Shown: positions 63,157 through 64,000 of the stretch, one piece after another | Layout: each line of letters opens with the position of its first letter | How positions within the stretch are numbered: position 1 is the first letter of the stretch | Assembly: GCA_018268355.1 (NCBI GenBank) | Contig: JAFDWR010000002.1 | Location: 62,001 to 126,000, forward strand | Direction of reading: 5' to 3' | DNA: 64,000 bases | DNA from: Armatimonadota bacterium | Lineage (GTDB): Bacteria; Armatimonadota; Fimbriimonadia; Fimbriimonadales; Fimbriimonadaceae | Position numbers and translations under genes: made by a program | The notes under the pieces: model-generated | Databases searched by the model: none | Told to the model about the DNA's origin: nothing | What the model saw: the letters and a program-made list of their open reading frames with translations, nothing else

Positions 63157-63761
63157 GTCCCTGCGCAGCGCAAGAAAAAGGCATCGAGATCGCGGATGGA
63201 TTCCCCGCTGATCTGGTGGGCCATCCGGTAGCTGCGAAAATCGACGTCGGCCCCGTCTTGCACCAGCTGGTCGGCCAGTTCGCGCCCGCGGTCAAACGAG
63301 ACGACCGGGTCCATGACCCCATGTTGAACGAGAAACGGCACCGTGCTGACCGGCCCTTCGACGACGCCGGGAAGGTAGGCACCGCTCATCAGTGCGACCC
63401 CCAGAAGTCCAGGAACCTCGCCCCTCGCCACTGCCGCGCTGATCATCGCCCCTTGGCTGAATCCAGCCAGCAGCCAACGCTTGCCCTCTAGCATCTCGCC
63501 GAGCGCGGCCGAGACCCCACGCGCGGCACCGACCGCCTCGGCAAGGTCGTACCGACGTGACTCCTCGGCCGTGAAGTCGATCGAGAACCAGGCCCGACCG
63601 CCGTAGGGCGTGGTTCCCGGCGCGGCGAGCGAGATCACCTCATAGTCCCGCGAGAGCTCATCGGCAATGGGAACGAGGTCGTGCTCGTCCGCGCCATAGC
63701 CATGGAGCAGAACCAGAGTCGGTTCTTCGGGATTGCCCGGTCGTCGGTAGTGCGGCCACAT
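63153..63761 (-). CDS. Carboxylesterase/phospholipase-type alpha/beta hydrolase
   Basis: A 202-residue hydrolase of the acyl-protein-thioesterase/YpfH type. It starts LVLLHGYGADEHDLVPIADE, has the nucleophile elbow LAGFSQGAMIS, the Asp in HGVMDPVVSF and the His in YRMAHQIS. It cleaves short acyl esters; the substrate is unknown. Confidence 0.9.
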   Translation of the reverse strand: MWPHYRRPGNPEEPTLVLLHGYGADEHDLVPIADELSRDYEVISLAAPGTTPYGGRAWFSIDFTAEESRRYDLAEAVGAARGVSAALGEMLEGKRWLLAGFSQGAMISAAVARGEVPGLLGVALMSGAYLPGVVEGPVSTVPFLVQHGVMDPVVSFDRGRELADQLVQDGADVDFRSYRMAHQISGESIRDLDAFFLRCAGT

Positions 63762-63852
63762 GAGGAACAGGGTTTTACCTTGCGCACTTTGTTAAGTTTT
63801 GTCGCCGAAACTCTAAAGTGCTCCGTTCGGTTTGCCGACGATTTTCTTACCG

Positions 63853-64000
63853 ATGCGACGAATGGACAAGTGGCGATATCGGGCGGCAGAACTCCAACTT
63901 TGGTTGGCTTGCCAAGACCTGAACACCCTGAAGGGGTGGATTCGGTGGCAAGTCGCCCTGGCGAAGGATTGGCTCCAAGAGCGGCCCGCATTGCGGTCGT
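63853..64000 (+). CDS. Start of an unidentified gene (runs off right edge)
   Basis: The reading frame from ATG at 63853 stays open for 49 codons to the end of the window. It begins MRRMDKWRYRAAELQLWLAC and is rich in Trp and Arg, with helical character. No reading frame competes on the forward strand. No family is recognised. A second ATG is at 63862. Confidence 0.4.
   Translation, partial: MRRMDKWRYRAAELQLWLACQDLNTLKGWIRWQVALAKDWLQERPALRS

Overview
The window is a gene-dense chromosomal segment of roughly 60% GC from a bacterium. It carries no prophage, insertion sequence or CRISPR array. The gene set points to a didermic, non-proteobacterial organism: separate accA/accD, lipoproteins, a large protein with a beta-barrel-like C-terminus, a B12-dependent ribonucleotide reductase with NrdR, an McsB-like arginine kinase, a UbiA-family prenyltransferase, and GyrA with an unusual quinolone-contact region. 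I lean toward Armatimonadota (Fimbriimonadia-like). That is inference from gene content only.

Layout. 1-3.8 kb: the start of an acyl-CoA dehydrogenase, a LolA-like protein, a CAU-anticodon tRNA, three small membrane proteins and a PcfJ-like gene. 3.8-4.1 kb: a structured non-coding region. 4.1-9.4 kb: accDA, an 862-aa uncharacterised protein and smpB. 9.4-19.6 kb: FKBP lipoprotein, methyltransferase/glycosyltransferase fusion, cation exchanger, metX, glucan phosphorylase, livF, rimI-tsaD, a Bfd-like ferredoxin. 19.6-29.4 kb: guaA, miaB, a PilB/GspE ATPase, a lipoprotein, ubiA, dacB, an HDOD protein. 29.4-35.4 kb: rpmE, polysaccharide deacetylase, cupin, DUF423, pyrF, a lipoprotein, a K+ channel and ldcA. 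35.4-41.2 kb: nrdR-nrdJ behind a paired NrdR-box promoter, then an mcsB-like gene with a zinc-finger partner. 41.2-47.3 kb: one tightly overlapped operon with a LiuC-like hydratase, a biotin carboxylase lacking its biotin domain, a DUF3142-like lipoprotein and a helical-repeat lipoprotein. 47.3-53 kb: SIS isomerase, half-size TauE, dnaK, and a PII / AlkC-like / dead RAYT-like operon. 53-64 kb: an 1139-aa repeat-containing surface protein, gyrA, aldehyde dehydrogenase, thioesterase, thioredoxin-like protein, histidine kinase, esterase, and the start of a gene leaving the right edge.

The genes are mostly housekeeping: fatty-acid initiation (accDA), branched-chain acyl-CoA breakdown (acyl-CoA dehydrogenase, hydratase, carboxylase), cell wall (dacB, ldcA, deacetylase), translation quality control (smpB, miaB, tsaD, rimI, L31) and dNTP supply (nrdJ/nrdR). 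Many genes are packed with ATGA or 4-nt overlaps.

The most striking global feature is that about fifteen genes have a TANNNT-like box ending only 4-9 nt before the start codon and no Shine-Dalgarno sequence, suggesting widespread leaderless transcription. The most novel items are the internal repeat in the 1139-aa surface protein, a RAYT-family protein that has lost its catalytic residues and sits in a PII operon, the multi-hairpin region at 3.8-4.05 kb, and short Shine-Dalgarno-led upstream ORFs before gyrA and the surface protein gene.
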